Assembly: GCA_002402315.1 (NCBI GenBank)
Contig: DHFP01000049.1
Location: 1 to 5,867 of the forward strand
Direction of reading: 5' to 3'
From: Clostridiales bacterium UBA4821
Lineage (GTDB): Bacteria > Bacillota > Clostridia > Acetivibrionales > UBA4821
Length of the DNA: 5,867 bases
Position numbers and translations under genes: made by a program. Below, one piece after another: positions 5,823-5,867 of the stretch; the stretch's first letter is position 1, and each line of letters begins with the position of its first letter. The notes below the pieces were generated by a model, which had not been told where the DNA came from, searched no databases, and saw only the letters and a list, made by a program, of their open reading frames with translations.

Positions 5823-5851
5823 ATTATATCAAAATATTAATCAAACTTCAA
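5823..5851 (-). promoter_or_regulatory. Sigma-A promoter with extended -10, minus strand
   Basis: On the minus strand TTGAAG (5846-5851, 4 of 6 bases), a 17-nt spacer and a perfect TATAAT (5823-5828) are present. The -10 box is preceded by TGA, an extended -10 element. Transcription should start near 5816 and run leftward toward the terminator at 5632-5666. Confidence 0.6.
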
Positions 5852-5862
5852 ACATGTGTTTG
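5849..5862. promoter_or_regulatory. Palindrome overlapping the -35 box of the right-hand promoter
   Basis: CAAACA-TG-TGTTTG is an inverted repeat with 6-bp arms and a 2-bp centre. It overlaps three bases of the -35 box at 5846-5851, a usual place for an operator. Arms this short can occur by chance in AT-rich DNA. Confidence 0.3.
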
Positions 5863-5867
5863 CATGG

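Larger units (their letters stand above)
5549..5867. other. Right-hand intergenic region without a convincing protein gene
   Basis: No frame on either strand gives a recognisable protein in these 319 bp; the minus-strand frames entering from the window edge all meet stops within about 30 bp. The region holds a minus-strand promoter, a minus-strand terminator, a palindrome and a direct repeat, listed separately. Between 5549 and 5631 I see only AT-rich spacer. Confidence 0.6.

Overview
The window looks like chromosomal DNA of a low-GC, Gram-positive anaerobe, most likely a member of the Clostridia. This is inferred from AT-rich intergenic DNA, purine-rich Shine-Dalgarno sites, a large surface-layer protein ending in three SLH domains, and a cytosolic DUF4163/DUF3298-type protein. 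No rRNA, tRNA, CRISPR array, insertion sequence or phage gene is visible.

Layout from left to right: (i) At the left edge a possible divergent gene (minus strand) contributes only its first 13 codons. (ii) A MogA/MoaB-type molybdenum cofactor gene (plus, 137-628) has a strong ribosome binding site. (iii) Convergent to it lies a 67-residue HicB-like protein gene (minus, 712-915). Its HicA partner is missing, and a very short overlapping reading frame sits at its 3' end. It has a fully consensus sigma-A promoter at 995-1023, with a perfect 17-bp palindrome filling most of the spacer and overlapping the -35 box. (iv) Just upstream of that promoter is a minus-strand terminator-like hairpin (1041-1078) that ends the DUF4163/DUF3298 gene (minus, 1092-1733). 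(v) A divergent intergenic region of about 300 bp (1734-2034) carries a sigma-A promoter, a leader hairpin and a strong RBS for the main gene. (vi) The 1153-residue secreted SLH protein (plus, 2035-5496) has a signal peptide, beta-rich N-terminal domains, a Thr-rich linker, a long Ala-rich helical-repeat region, a second beta module and three SLH repeats. It ends at a textbook terminator (5509-5548). (vii) The last 320 bp contain no convincing protein gene. They do hold a minus-strand promoter (5823-5851) and a minus-strand terminator hairpin (5632-5666), which together outline a possible small RNA of about 180 nt, or a 21-codon peptide gene.

The genes do not form one pathway. Each appears to be its own transcription unit: cofactor biosynthesis, an orphan antitoxin-like protein, a cytosolic protein of unknown role, and a cell-surface protein. 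The points most worth following up are the operator-like palindrome in the hicB-like promoter, the candidate small RNA at the right end, and the architecture and leader of the SLH protein.
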